64,000 nucleotides of DNA, from positions 2,170,001-2,234,000 of the forward strand of contig NZ_CP115668.1 of assembly GCF_028021195.1 (NCBI RefSeq). Direction: 5' to 3'. The DNA comes from Cutibacterium equinum (GTDB lineage: Bacteria; Actinomycetota; Actinomycetes; Propionibacteriales; Propionibacteriaceae). Of this stretch, positions 54,345 to 62,288 are shown in pieces. How positions within the stretch are numbered: position 1 is the first letter of the stretch; every line of letters starts with the position of its first letter. Both the position numbers and the translations under genes were made by a program. The notes under the pieces were generated by a model, which was given only the letters and a program-made list of their open reading frames with translations, was not told where the DNA came from and did not search any database.

Positions 54345-56843
54345 ATGCGCTCAGACAGGCACGGCAAGCTATACCCCTTGGCCATGTTCGGAATCGTCAG
54401 CATCCTGGCCGGATTGCTGGCGGCCGGATTCGTCGTGCCCGTCGCCGCTCTGGCTGGTGGCGGCTTGAAGATGGTGGCTGACAGCATGGAGGAACTGCCT
54501 GCGGAATTGATGAGCACCCCGCAGGCCCAGAAGTCCCACATCCTCATGGCGGATGGGTCGGTGTTGGCCACCTTCTACGACGAGAACCGTGAGTACGTCC
54601 CGTTGTCGAAGATCTCCAAGCAGATGCAGACCGCCCAGGTGGCCATTGAGGACAACCGCTTCTTCTCCCACGGTGCGATCGACCTCAAGGGCACCTCCCG
54701 TGCTTTCGTGACGAATGTTGCTGGATCGGCTCGTCAGGGCGGTTCAACCCTGACCCAGCAGTACGTGAAGCAGATCCGCATCGAGGCTGCCGTCGCGGCT
54801 GGCAATGAGGCGGGCGTGCAAGCTGCCCAGGAGCCGACGATCACCCGAAAAGTGCAGGAGTTGCGCTACGCGGTGGCGATGGAGAAGAAGCTGTCCAAGG
54901 AACAGATCCTGGAGCGTTATCTCAACATCGCCTACTACGGTGACGGCGCATATGGCGTCGAGGCTGCGGCCCGTCACTACTTTGGGACGACGGCGGCCAA
55001 CCTCGATCTCCCACAGTCAGCGATGCTTGCTGGCCTGGTGCAGAACCCGGTCGCCTACGACCCGGTGAACCATCCTGAGGCCGCCATGAACCGCCGAAAC
55101 ATCGTGTTGGGCCGCATGGCTCAGCTCAACCTCATCAGTACTGACGAGGCTCGCAAGGCCGAAGCGGTCGTCTTCGACAAGTCGAAGGTCGTCTACCCGA
55201 AGAATGGCTGCATCTCCTCGAAGTACCCCTTCATCTGTGACTACGCCTACCGCACGCTGCTCACGATGCCCAGCCTGGGCAAGAACCCCTCCGAGCGGGC
55301 CAAGATGGTCAAGCGTGGCGGTCTGACGATTCAGACCAGTATCGACCCGAAGGTCCAGGACGCTGCTCAGAAGGCTGTCTCGGATGTCGTCGGTCCCAGG
55401 GATCCCGTCCTCGCCGGGACTGCGATCGTCCAGCCTGGCACCGGCTTGCTCATGGCCATGGCGCAGTCACGGCCTGTCATGGGCGCGAAGTCCGGACAGA
55501 CCTATTACAACTATCTGGTTCCCGCTTCGATGGGCGGCGCCACGGGTTTCCAGGCAGGATCAACCTTCAAGGCCTTCACGATGGCGGCGGCCCTCGCGAA
55601 GGGAATACCCATCAGCAAGCACTACACGGCCTCGTCCCCCATGGATTTCACCGGGGAGAAGTTCACCAACTGCAAGGGCACCTTCAAGTCCGGTCCCTTC
55701 CGGGTGCGCAACTCGACTGGTCACTCGTGGAACATCGGTCTGCGTGAGGCTGCGGCATGGTCGGTGAACACCTACTTCGTCCAGTTGGAGCAGGACGTCG
55801 GCATGTGTGAGGTCACCAAGATGGCCAAGAACTCCGGGGTCAAACTCTCCAGCGGCAAGGACGTGGTGACGACCTTCCAGAACGTTCCGTCGTTCACCCT
55901 CGGTACCGCGTTCGTGTCGCCGCTGTCGATGGCATCGGCCTACGCAACCTTTGCGTCGCGCGGTGTCCAGTGCGATCCGATCATCCTCAAGTCGGTCAAG
56001 AGTCGTAATGGTTCTGCCATCAAGGTGCCGACCGGCAACTGCAAGCGGGTCATGTCACAGAAGGTCGCCGACGGCGTCAACTCCGTGCTCTCCGATGTGA
56101 TGGATGCCACCGGTAGACATGCCACGATCCCAGGTGGTTTCCCACAAGCGGGCAAGACCGGTACGACCGACGACCACGAGGCTGCCTGGTTCGACGGCTA
56201 CACCCCGCACGCCGCTGGTGTGGCCATGGTCGCGGCTGACCTCGGCAACCCCTACTTCCGTGGTGACAAGGCGCGGTCCATCAAGGGAATCCGGACATCA
56301 ACCGGGGTCCACCTCAATGGTTCCGGTGGCAGTGACGCCGGAAAGATTTACCGGGCTGCCATGGCAGGTGCCCTCAAGGACAAACCCCCGACGAAGTTCC
56401 ACTCACCGACTGCTGAGCTTCGCTACGGCAAGCTCGTGGCGATCCCGAACACGGACGGCATGAGCTATTCCGAGGCCAAGGAAGCTATCCGCAAGGCTGG
56501 GTTCCGGACGAGGATGTGGCATGTCTGGGACGACACCGAACCGGGGACTTATCTCGGTTCGGATCCAGACGACAAGGCCCGTTCCGGAGAGACCATCGCC
56601 CTCAAGGTGTCGAAGGGGCCCGAGCCCGAGCCTGAGCGGACTTTCGCTCCGCGGTCACGGTCACAGGATCAGCCGGGCACCCCCGACAGCAACCCGCCTG
56701 GCAGTCAGGTGAATCCGCCTGACGCCCAGAACCCCTCTGGAGCTCAGAACCCTCCTGGAGCTCAGAACCCACCCCGCCCCAAACCAGGACCCCGACGTGG
56801 CGGCGACCAGCAGAATCCACCTGGTCTGACGAGGCCACGCTGA
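54345..56843 (+). CDS. ponA: Class A penicillin-binding protein with PASTA domain
   Basis: 832 aa. One N-terminal membrane helix (AMFGIVSILAGLLAAGFVVP), GT51 transglycosylase (EDNRFFSHGAIDLKGTSRA and QGGSTLTQQYVKQ), transpeptidase with SxxK (GSTFKAF), SxN (WSVNTYF) and KTG (GKTGTTDDHEA). A PASTA-like domain near ~700-770 (VAIPNTDGMSYSEAKEAIRK) and a Pro/Asn/Gly-rich tail follow. It polymerises and cross-links peptidoglycan outside the membrane. ATG 54345 lies 7 nt after TATTCT; GTG 54315 would add ten residues. The gene symbol is by type only. The 317-bp gap to lysC shows nothing else I can support. Confidence 0.93.
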   Translation: MRSDRHGKLYPLAMFGIVSILAGLLAAGFVVPVAALAGGGLKMVADSMEELPAELMSTPQAQKSHILMADGSVLATFYDENREYVPLSKISKQMQTAQVAIEDNRFFSHGAIDLKGTSRAFVTNVAGSARQGGSTLTQQYVKQIRIEAAVAAGNEAGVQAAQEPTITRKVQELRYAVAMEKKLSKEQILERYLNIAYYGDGAYGVEAAARHYFGTTAANLDLPQSAMLAGLVQNPVAYDPVNHPEAAMNRRNIVLGRMAQLNLISTDEARKAEAVVFDKSKVVYPKNGCISSKYPFICDYAYRTLLTMPSLGKNPSERAKMVKRGGLTIQTSIDPKVQDAAQKAVSDVVGPRDPVLAGTAIVQPGTGLLMAMAQSRPVMGAKSGQTYYNYLVPASMGGATGFQAGSTFKAFTMAAALAKGIPISKHYTASSPMDFTGEKFTNCKGTFKSGPFRVRNSTGHSWNIGLREAAAWSVNTYFVQLEQDVGMCEVTKMAKNSGVKLSSGKDVVTTFQNVPSFTLGTAFVSPLSMASAYATFASRGVQCDPIILKSVKSRNGSAIKVPTGNCKRVMSQKVADGVNSVLSDVMDATGRHATIPGGFPQAGKTGTTDDHEAAWFDGYTPHAAGVAMVAADLGNPYFRGDKARSIKGIRTSTGVHLNGSGGSDAGKIYRAAMAGALKDKPPTKFHSPTAELRYGKLVAIPNTDGMSYSEAKEAIRKAGFRTRMWHVWDDTEPGTYLGSDPDDKARSGETIALKVSKGPEPEPERTFAPRSRSQDQPGTPDSNPPGSQVNPPDAQNPSGAQNPPGAQNPPRPKPGPRRGGDQQNPPGLTRPR

Positions 56844-56844
56844 C

Positions 56845-57747
56845 ATGAAGACGTGGGTGAAAGCAGCCGCCGGGATGGTTGGCCTCGGCCTGTCTGGCCT
56901 GACCTATGGTGTCGTTGAGGCCCATCGTTTCGTGGTGCGCCATCTCGAGGTGCCGGTACTCAAGCCAGGCAGCTCACTGCTTCGGGTGCTCCACGTCTCC
57001 GACTTCCACGCGCTGGCTCGTCAGAAGGACAAACGCCAGTTCATCCGTGGGCTGGCTGACCTCGAGCCGGACCTCGTCATCGACACTGGGGACAATTTCT
57101 GCTCGGCTGACTCCCTACAGCCTCTCCTCGATGACATGGCCGGACTCTTGGAGCGTCCGGGCGCATTCGTGTTCGGATCGAATGACTACTTGGCGCCATC
57201 CTTCACGAACCCGTTCACGTATCTGTTACGGGGGCGTTCGCGCGCACCGGAGAAGCCCGTACCAGAACTCCCCCACGAGCAGTTGAGGCAGGCGTTCACG
57301 TCGGCGGGGTGGTTGGACCTCAACGACAAGTCGGGGACCTTGGAGGTGGAGGGCCATCGTCTGGCTTTCCGCGGTACTGACGATGCCCATCATCACCGCG
57401 ACCATTACGAGAAGGTCGCGGGACCTGCCGATGGTGAGGCGAGCCTCAATATCGGCGTCACCCATGCGCCGTACCTCAAGATCCTTGACGCCATGATCGG
57501 TGACGGCATGGACATCGTGTTCGCGGGCCACACCCATGGCGGACAGGTGTGCCTTCCCGTCAAGGGAGCCATCATCACCAATTGTGATCTCGACACAGAC
57601 CGCGTCAAGGGATTGTCACAACACAGCAGCGGCGGGCGCACCGGATGGCTTCATGTCTCGGCCGGAGTGGGGTCCTCTCCTTACGCCCCATACCGGACAT
57701 TCTGCCGACCGGAAGTGACTCTCCTGACCCTCGTACCACGGTCCTGA
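56845..57747 (+). CDS. Membrane-associated metallophosphoesterase
   Basis: 300 aa beginning 1 bp after the PBP stop, so coupled to it. Short N-terminal hydrophobic segment (AAAGMVGLGLSGLTYGVV). Calcineurin-like motifs in order: VSDFH, DTGDN, GSNDY (in place of GNHD), GVTHAP and GHTHGGQ. The arrangement matches the YkuE/YaeI group of membrane-linked phosphoesterases, which are often next to class A PBP genes in actinobacteria. The substrate is unknown; envelope phosphates such as lipid head groups are plausible. Confidence 0.92.
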   Translation: MKTWVKAAAGMVGLGLSGLTYGVVEAHRFVVRHLEVPVLKPGSSLLRVLHVSDFHALARQKDKRQFIRGLADLEPDLVIDTGDNFCSADSLQPLLDDMAGLLERPGAFVFGSNDYLAPSFTNPFTYLLRGRSRAPEKPVPELPHEQLRQAFTSAGWLDLNDKSGTLEVEGHRLAFRGTDDAHHHRDHYEKVAGPADGEASLNIGVTHAPYLKILDAMIGDGMDIVFAGHTHGGQVCLPVKGAIITNCDLDTDRVKGLSQHSSGGRTGWLHVSAGVGSSPYAPYRTFCRPEVTLLTLVPRS

Positions 57748-57879
57748 CGGTCAGCTCGTGGTGCCCCACGGTCAAGTCCGCACACAGGGGGCAGCGATCT
57801 TGTGCCGGTTCACAACCGTGGACCGCCACGGCACACTCATCGGTAGCGGGACGTGCGCGGACTATTACCGTTCGCGACT

Positions 57880-57911
57880 GAATCCCAGTTTGGGATTCGA
57901 CTTGGTATCAT
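57880..57911 (+). promoter_or_regulatory. Promoter and palindromic operator of the MazEF-like module
   Basis: Perfect palindrome GAATCCCA-GTT-TGGGATTC (57880-57898) directly upstream of a -10 box TATCAT (57906-57911). The antitoxin GTG starts six bases after the -10, so the transcript should be leaderless. The palindrome is the expected autoregulatory site of a ribbon-helix-helix antitoxin. Confidence 0.78.
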
Positions 57912-57917
57912 GGTCAC

Positions 57918-58151
57918 GTGACGACACAGATTGCAGTGCGGCTTCCTGACGAGCTCGTCAGATTCTTGGATCAGAGTGTCGCCGATGGCATCGTCACGAG
58001 TCGGGCGGAGATGGTGAGTCGGGCCGTTGAGCGCGAGATGCGACACCAGGCGGCTGTTGCAGATGCCGCGATTCTTACCACCGACGGCCCCCGAGACGAC
58101 CTCGACGAGTTAGTCGCATGGGCCGCCACCAACGCATTTCTTGAGGACTGA
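57918..58151 (+). CDS. Ribbon-helix-helix antitoxin (MazE-like role)
   Basis: 77 aa. N-terminal RHH fold (TTQIAVRLPDELVRFLDQSV ... TSRAEMVSRAVEREMR) for DNA binding, then an acidic C-terminal tail (DGPRDDLDELVAWAATNAFLED) of the type that binds and blocks the toxin. Stop codon lies 1 bp before the toxin start. The upstream palindrome is its likely operator. Confidence 0.88.
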   Translation: MTTQIAVRLPDELVRFLDQSVADGIVTSRAEMVSRAVEREMRHQAAVADAAILTTDGPRDDLDELVAWAATNAFLED

Positions 58152-58152
58152 C

Positions 58153-58470
58153 GTGCGCGAAATCTGCCTGGCCAAGCTGGACAAAACCCGGCCGGTACTC
58201 GTCCTCACACGCGAAGCGGCACGAGGTGCGATGACCAAGGTGACAGTCGCGCCCATCACGTCAACGCTGAAGGGCTTGTCGAGCGAGGTACCACTGGACA
58301 CCCGCAATGGAGTCGACCATGCATGTGCGGCGTCCCTCGACAACGTGATGACGATTCCGGTATCCCTCCTAGGGCGCACCGTCGGCTTCCTTCGCCCTGA
58401 GCAGGAGCATGACTTGGCCGTGGCGATGGTTCTTGCCTACGACTTGGAGATCTCCATTCTTGGCAATTGA
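58153..58470 (+). CDS. MazF/PemK-family endoribonuclease toxin
   Basis: 105 aa from GTG 58153 ([21 protein letters not shown]), directly after the antitoxin stop. The MazF fold shows [11 protein letters not shown], a [20 protein letters not shown] strand-loop with the conserved Ser/Thr, and [18 protein letters not shown]. These toxins cut single-stranded mRNA. A longer start at TTG 58141 would overlap the antitoxin. All conserved regions are intact, so the toxin is probably active. Confidence 0.9.
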   Translation: MREICLAKLDKTRPVLVLTREAARGAMTKVTVAPITSTLKGLSSEVPLDTRNGVDHACAASLDNVMTIPVSLLGRTVGFLRPEQEHDLAVAMVLAYDLEISILGN

Positions 58471-58525
58471 CGGGGAGCCACAGGCTCGACCCACGCGGGG
58501 ACTACAGGTGAGACTGGTCACAGCG

Positions 58526-58546
58526 GCTTGGCGCTTTCAGCCAAGC
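58526..58546 (+). terminator. Weak hairpin after toxin gene
   Basis: 7-bp stem GCTTGGC/GCCAAGC with a 7-nt loop, 55 bp beyond the toxin stop and before tRNA-Pro; no T tract. Confidence 0.4.
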
Positions 58547-58596
58547 TGCGTTAGAGTATCCGTCGGCCCTTCCGCCAGGGAGGACGACCGTGGTCG

Positions 58597-58673
<77 letters not shown>

Positions 58674-58741
58674 TCTGGTTCTTCACTCCTGACAGCGATC
58701 GTCAGAGCGTATCTCCTCCACCACCGGGCTAGGCTGTCGGG

Positions 58742-59506
58742 GTGTTGACCCTCATCTCCCCCGCCAAGTCGCTGGACCTTGAGAGCCCCGCTCCCAGGAA
58801 CCCATCCACTGAGCCCCGACTGCTCGACGAGACTGCCAAGCTCGCAGCGATCATGGCCAAGAAAACGGTTTCTGACCTGCGCACCCTCATGGGGGTCTCC
58901 GAAGAGATCGCCACCCTCAACGTCGAGCGCTACCGTGCCTTCCAGCCTGGCACCCCCGACAACGCGCGTCCCGCTGGCGTCACCTTCGACGGAGCCGTCT
59001 ATCGAGGCATGGACCCGCAGTCCTTCGACACCCGGGACTGGACCGAAGCCCAGAAAACCGTGCGCATTCTGTCGGGTCTCTACGGCGTCCTGCGTCCCCT
59101 CGACCTCATCCAGCCTTACCGCCTCGAGATGGGCACCGCCCTGCGCACCGAGCGCGGCAACACCCTGGTCAGCTGGTGGAAGGATCAGATCCGCGATCTG
59201 GTCGCCGCTGATCTTGAGGACTCCCCCGGCCCGAAGGTCATCGTCAACCTGGCCTCGGCCGAGTACTTCCAGGCTGTCGAGGGAATCGACGCCACGATCA
59301 TCTCCCCGCGCTTCGAGTCACGGGATCGTCAGGGCCGTTGGAAGGTCATATCGTTCACCGCCAAGACGGCGCGCGGCCTCATGGCGGGATGGATGATCCG
59401 TAACCGTGTTCGCACGGTCAAGGCGCTCACCGACTTTCACGACGGGTGGGAGTACTGCGCTGACGTCTCCTCCTCGGATATCCCCGTCTTCCGCAAGCTC
59501 GACTGA
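58742..59506 (+). CDS. yaaA: Peroxide stress protein YaaA
   Basis: 254 aa of the YaaA/DUF328 family: LTLISPAKSLD at the start, RILSGLYGVLRPLDLIQPYRLEMG in the middle, IVNLASAEYF and the C-terminal KTARGLMAGWMIRNR. In E. coli YaaA limits free iron and oxidative DNA damage under peroxide; members bind DNA. GTG 58742 follows TAGGCT by 7 nt. Monocistronic, ending at a strong hairpin. Confidence 0.95.
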   Translation: MLTLISPAKSLDLESPAPRNPSTEPRLLDETAKLAAIMAKKTVSDLRTLMGVSEEIATLNVERYRAFQPGTPDNARPAGVTFDGAVYRGMDPQSFDTRDWTEAQKTVRILSGLYGVLRPLDLIQPYRLEMGTALRTERGNTLVSWWKDQIRDLVAADLEDSPGPKVIVNLASAEYFQAVEGIDATIISPRFESRDRQGRWKVISFTAKTARGLMAGWMIRNRVRTVKALTDFHDGWEYCADVSSSDIPVFRKLD

Positions 59507-59556
59507 TTCGGGGCCTGACACAGCGGCTGTGCCGGGCGGATACCCCGCTGACGACG

Positions 59557-59602
59557 CGCGACACCCGCCACCCCAGGGATCACCAAGGTGGCGGGTGTCG
59601 CG
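59557..59602 (+). terminator. Strong hairpin after yaaA
   Basis: Perfect 16-bp stem (59557-59572 with 59587-59602) and 14-nt loop. It may serve yaaA and, in part, the convergent rpmE2. The ~180 bases between it and rpmE2 show nothing else. Confidence 0.8.
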
Positions 59603-59780
59603 TTCAGGGACCGGACCGATGCCAGGGATCAGTCGGCATGTCGATCAGCAATGGCACACTCTTCACTGCCGATCGGGTCCAGGTCGACCTGCATCATCAG
59701 CGAGTCAATGAATCACCTCCAGTCCCACCTCGTTGCATGTCGTTCATTCCGGAATACGCGCCGTGCGCGATCCCGAGGTC

Positions 59781-60026
59781 TTACTTCTTGCCGTAGCGGC
59801 GGTTGAACTTCTCGACACGTCCAGCGGTGTCAACGATCTTGGCCTTGCCCGTGTAGAAGGGATGGCTGGCCGAGGTGATGTCGACGTCGATGACCGGGTA
59901 GGTGTTTCCGTCCTCCCACTCGATCTGTTTGGAACTGGTGGCAGTGGACCTGGTCAAGAAGGCCATGTCCGCCGAGATGTCACGGAAGACCACGGGGTGG
60001 TAGTCGGGGTGAATGCCTTGCTTCAT
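59781..60026 (-). CDS. rpmE2: 50S ribosomal protein L31 type B (zinc-free)
   Basis: 81 aa, [20 protein letters not shown] ... [25 protein letters not shown]. The CxxC zinc ligands of type A L31 are absent, so this is the paralogue used under zinc shortage. AAGGA precedes the ATG. Divergent from the L28-L33-S14-L32 operon across a Zur-like box; both sides are probably de-repressed together. Confidence 0.95.
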   Translation of the reverse strand: MKQGIHPDYHPVVFRDISADMAFLTRSTATSSKQIEWEDGNTYPVIDVDITSASHPFYTGKAKIVDTAGRVEKFNRRYGKK

Positions 60027-60094
60027 CGGTGTCCTTCCGGCCTGGGCGTCTGTCTGTTCAAGCGACGAGTTCGCATCTCGTCGACAACAGTATA

Positions 60095-60109
60095 TGATAA
60101 TGGTTCTCA
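60095..60109. promoter_or_regulatory. Zur-like operator between rpmE2 and rpmB2
   Basis: TGATAATGGTTCTCA, an imperfect palindrome close to the actinobacterial Zur consensus (TGAnAATnATTnTCA), centred between the divergent ribosomal-protein genes. Zinc-bound Zur would repress both directions. Confidence 0.82.
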
Positions 60110-60135
60110 TCTGCAAACAACGACAGGAGATGCCC

Positions 60136-60372
60136 ATGTCACGACGCTGCCAGGTCCGCGGCACCAAGCCAGGATTCGGTAACAACGTCTCGCACTCCCA
60201 ACGCCACACGAAACGTCGCTGGAACCCAAACATCCAGAAGAAGCGCTACTGGGTGCCGTCGTTGGGTAGGAAAGTCACCCTGACCCTGACCCCCAAGGCG
60301 ATGAAGGAAATTGATCGTCGTGGCGTCGACGTCGTCGTCGCCGAGATGCTCGCTCGAGGAGAGAAGATCTGA
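60136..60372 (+). CDS. rpmB2: 50S ribosomal protein L28 (zinc-free paralogue)
   Basis: 78 aa: [50 protein letters not shown]. Only one cysteine remains, so the zinc ribbon of C+ L28 is missing. AGGAGA precedes the ATG. First gene of a four-gene operon; its stop overlaps the next ATG. Confidence 0.95.
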   Translation: MSRRCQVRGTKPGFGNNVSHSQRHTKRRWNPNIQKKRYWVPSLGRKVTLTLTPKAMKEIDRRGVDVVVAEMLARGEKI

Positions 60373-60542
60373 TGGCCAAGAAATCCACACAGCTACGCCC
60401 CATCATCAAGCTGCGGTCGACAGCTGGAACCGGTTACACCTACGTCACCCGCAAGAACCGACGCAACACCCCGGATCGTCTCGTCCTCAAGAAGTTCGAC
60501 CCCATCGTGCGTCGTCACGTCGAGTTCAAGGAGACCCGCTGA
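60372..60542 (+). CDS. rpmG2: 50S ribosomal protein L33 (zinc-free paralogue)
   Basis: 56 aa: [20 protein letters not shown] then [21 protein letters not shown] and [11 protein letters not shown]. All four zinc cysteines of the C+ form are absent. The start overlaps the rpmB2 stop (TGATG) and its own stop overlaps the rpsN2 ATG, so it is coupled on both sides. Confidence 0.95.
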   Translation: MAKKSTQLRPIIKLRSTAGTGYTYVTRKNRRNTPDRLVLKKFDPIVRRHVEFKETR

Positions 60543-60847
60543 TGGCCAAGAAGTCCAAGATCGCCGCCCAGAAGAAGCGCGAGAAGTTGGTCGCCCAGTA
60601 CGCCGAACGACGCGCCGAACTCAAGGCCATCATCACGTCTCCTACCGCCTCATTGGACGAACGCATGGAGGCATCGCGTAGACTATCCACCCTGCCGCGC
60701 GATTCATCCCCCGTGCGGCTGCGTAACCGTGACCAAGTCGACGGACGTCCTCGTGGCTATGTCGGCAAGGCCGGTGTGTCCCGTATCCGTTTCCGTGAGA
60801 TGGCCCACCGCGGCGAACTCCCCGGAATCACGAAGTCAAGCTGGTGA
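60542..60847 (+). CDS. rpsN2: 30S ribosomal protein S14 (zinc-free, long type)
   Basis: 101 aa, the cysteine-free long S14: [20 protein letters not shown] ... [20 protein letters not shown] ... [20 protein letters not shown]. It replaces the short zinc-binding S14 under zinc limitation. ATG overlaps the rpmG2 stop. Confidence 0.95.
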   Translation: MAKKSKIAAQKKREKLVAQYAERRAELKAIITSPTASLDERMEASRRLSTLPRDSSPVRLRNRDQVDGRPRGYVGKAGVSRIRFREMAHRGELPGITKSSW

Positions 60848-60851
60848 GACC

Positions 60852-61022
60852 ATGGCAGTACCGAAGCGAAAGAAGTCCCGTTCGACCACGCGTCATAGGC
60901 GGGCCCAGTGGAAGACCACGCCAACACAGTTGGTTGAGATCCGCGTTGAGGGCAAGGTCCTGCGGGTCCCGCGAAATCTGGTCAAGGCCTACCACTCTGG
61001 GCTGATCGACGCCGAGAACTGA
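60852..61022 (+). CDS. rpmF2: 50S ribosomal protein L32 (zinc-free paralogue)
   Basis: 56 aa: MAVPKRKKSRSTTRHRRAQW, then KTTPTQLVEIRVEGKVLRVP and a short tail. The two CxxC zinc motifs of standard L32 are gone. It starts 4 bp after rpsN2 and closes the operon. Confidence 0.92.
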   Translation: MAVPKRKKSRSTTRHRRAQWKTTPTQLVEIRVEGKVLRVPRNLVKAYHSGLIDAEN

Positions 61023-61096
61023 GTCCTCGCGGGTTCAGCGCTGCGGTGTGGCCGGTCAGGTCCCTCGAACAGCGTTGATCCCGTAGGGTTGTCGTC

Positions 61097-61462
61097 ATGA
61101 ACAAGCCCGAAGTGACCCTGCCCGATTCCGCCCCTGACGACCTCGTCATCGAGGACATCACGGTCGGCGACGGCCCCGAGGCCTCCGCCGGCAACCTCGT
61201 CGAGGTGCATTACGTCGGGGTGGCCCTCAGCAATGGCCGTGAGTTCGATGCCTCGTGGAACCGTGGAGAACCGCTGACCTTCCAACTGGGAGCCGGCCAG
61301 GTGATCCCCGGATGGGATGAGGGTGTTCAGGGCATGAAGGTCGGTGGACGACGCAAGCTCGTCATCCCCCACCACCTCGCCTACGGTTCGCAGGGTATTC
61401 CCGGCGTGATCGCTGGCGGTGAGACGCTGGTCTTCGTCTGCGACCTTGTCAACGTCATCTGA
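61097..61462 (+). CDS. FKBP-type peptidyl-prolyl isomerase
   Basis: 121-aa single-domain FKBP without a signal peptide: NLVEVHYVGVALSNGREFDA, the pocket residues in FQLGAGQVIPGWDEGVQGMK, and IPHHLAYGSQGIPGVI with the conserved YG. Catalyses cis-trans proline isomerisation during folding. ATG 61097 follows TAGGGT by 7 nt (leaderless pattern), so it is transcribed apart from the zinc-free ribosomal operon just upstream. Confidence 0.95.
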   Translation: MNKPEVTLPDSAPDDLVIEDITVGDGPEASAGNLVEVHYVGVALSNGREFDASWNRGEPLTFQLGAGQVIPGWDEGVQGMKVGGRRKLVIPHHLAYGSQGIPGVIAGGETLVFVCDLVNVI

Positions 61463-61486
61463 CGACATTCGACCAGGCCATCTGAG

Positions 61487-62101
61487 GTGACCCCGGATCA
61501 AGCAATCGCTCGCGCCCGGACTCTCGTCGAGTCCGGGCGTCGTTGCATCCTCGGACTGTGTGGCGAACCGGGTGCTGGCAAGACGACCCTGTCCCATCTT
61601 CTCGGGAAGGAGCTGGGACAGACCTGCGCCGTCGTCCCCATGGACGGGTTCCACCTTGCCCAGGCCGAGATCGAGCGACGCGGCCGCGCCGACCGCAAGG
61701 GGGCTCCCGACACCTTTGACGGCTGGGGTTTCCTGTCCTTGGTGCGACGTCTGGCCGCCGCCGACGAGCCGGTGGTCTATGCACCGATGTACCAACACGG
61801 GTGCGGCGAGCCCATCGCCGGGGCCATCCCGATACCGCGCGAGGTGCCGCTCGTCATCGTTGAAGGTAATTACCTCCTGCTGGCCGAGGAGCCGTGGTGC
61901 CTGTTGGCGCCGCTGTTCACCCAGACCTGGTACGTCGAGGTCGATCCTCAGCTACGGATGCAGCGACTCATTTCTCGGCATGTGGCCGCAGGAAAGCCAC
62001 CCGAAGACGCCGCGACCTGGGCCAATGGCCCCGACGAACGCAATGCCGCGCTGATTCGAACGACGAAAACCCGTGCCGATGATGTCGTCCTGATGAACTG
62101 A
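61487..62101 (+). CDS. P-loop nucleoside/nucleotide kinase family protein (uridine-kinase-like)
   Basis: 204 aa, GTG start. Walker A GLCGEPGAGKTTL (~residue 25), VVPMDGFHLAQAEIERRGR (the DGFH motif of the uridine/pantothenate kinase group), PMYQHGCGEP, VIVEGNYLL with Walker-B-like acidic residue, and a lid arginine pair (RHVAAGKPPED). It is related to YggC/FrcK-type sugar or nucleoside kinases; the substrate is not determined. It follows the FKBP gene by 24 bp and may share its transcript. Confidence 0.85.
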   Translation: MTPDQAIARARTLVESGRRCILGLCGEPGAGKTTLSHLLGKELGQTCAVVPMDGFHLAQAEIERRGRADRKGAPDTFDGWGFLSLVRRLAAADEPVVYAPMYQHGCGEPIAGAIPIPREVPLVIVEGNYLLLAEEPWCLLAPLFTQTWYVEVDPQLRMQRLISRHVAAGKPPEDAATWANGPDERNAALIRTTKTRADDVVLMN

Positions 62102-62288
62102 CGACGACCTCTCACCCTGCGCACCACCCGTGGTGATACCGTCGAGATGTCTCACTGGCGAGACGATCCACGGCGATCACACCGACGCGATTCGCCTCAA
62201 CCCTGGCGGTTGCGCGTGCTCCCTCGTCGGCGTCGTCACGCCAAGACGTCACCACACCCGTATGAGTACACATCTGGGGGCACCACTG

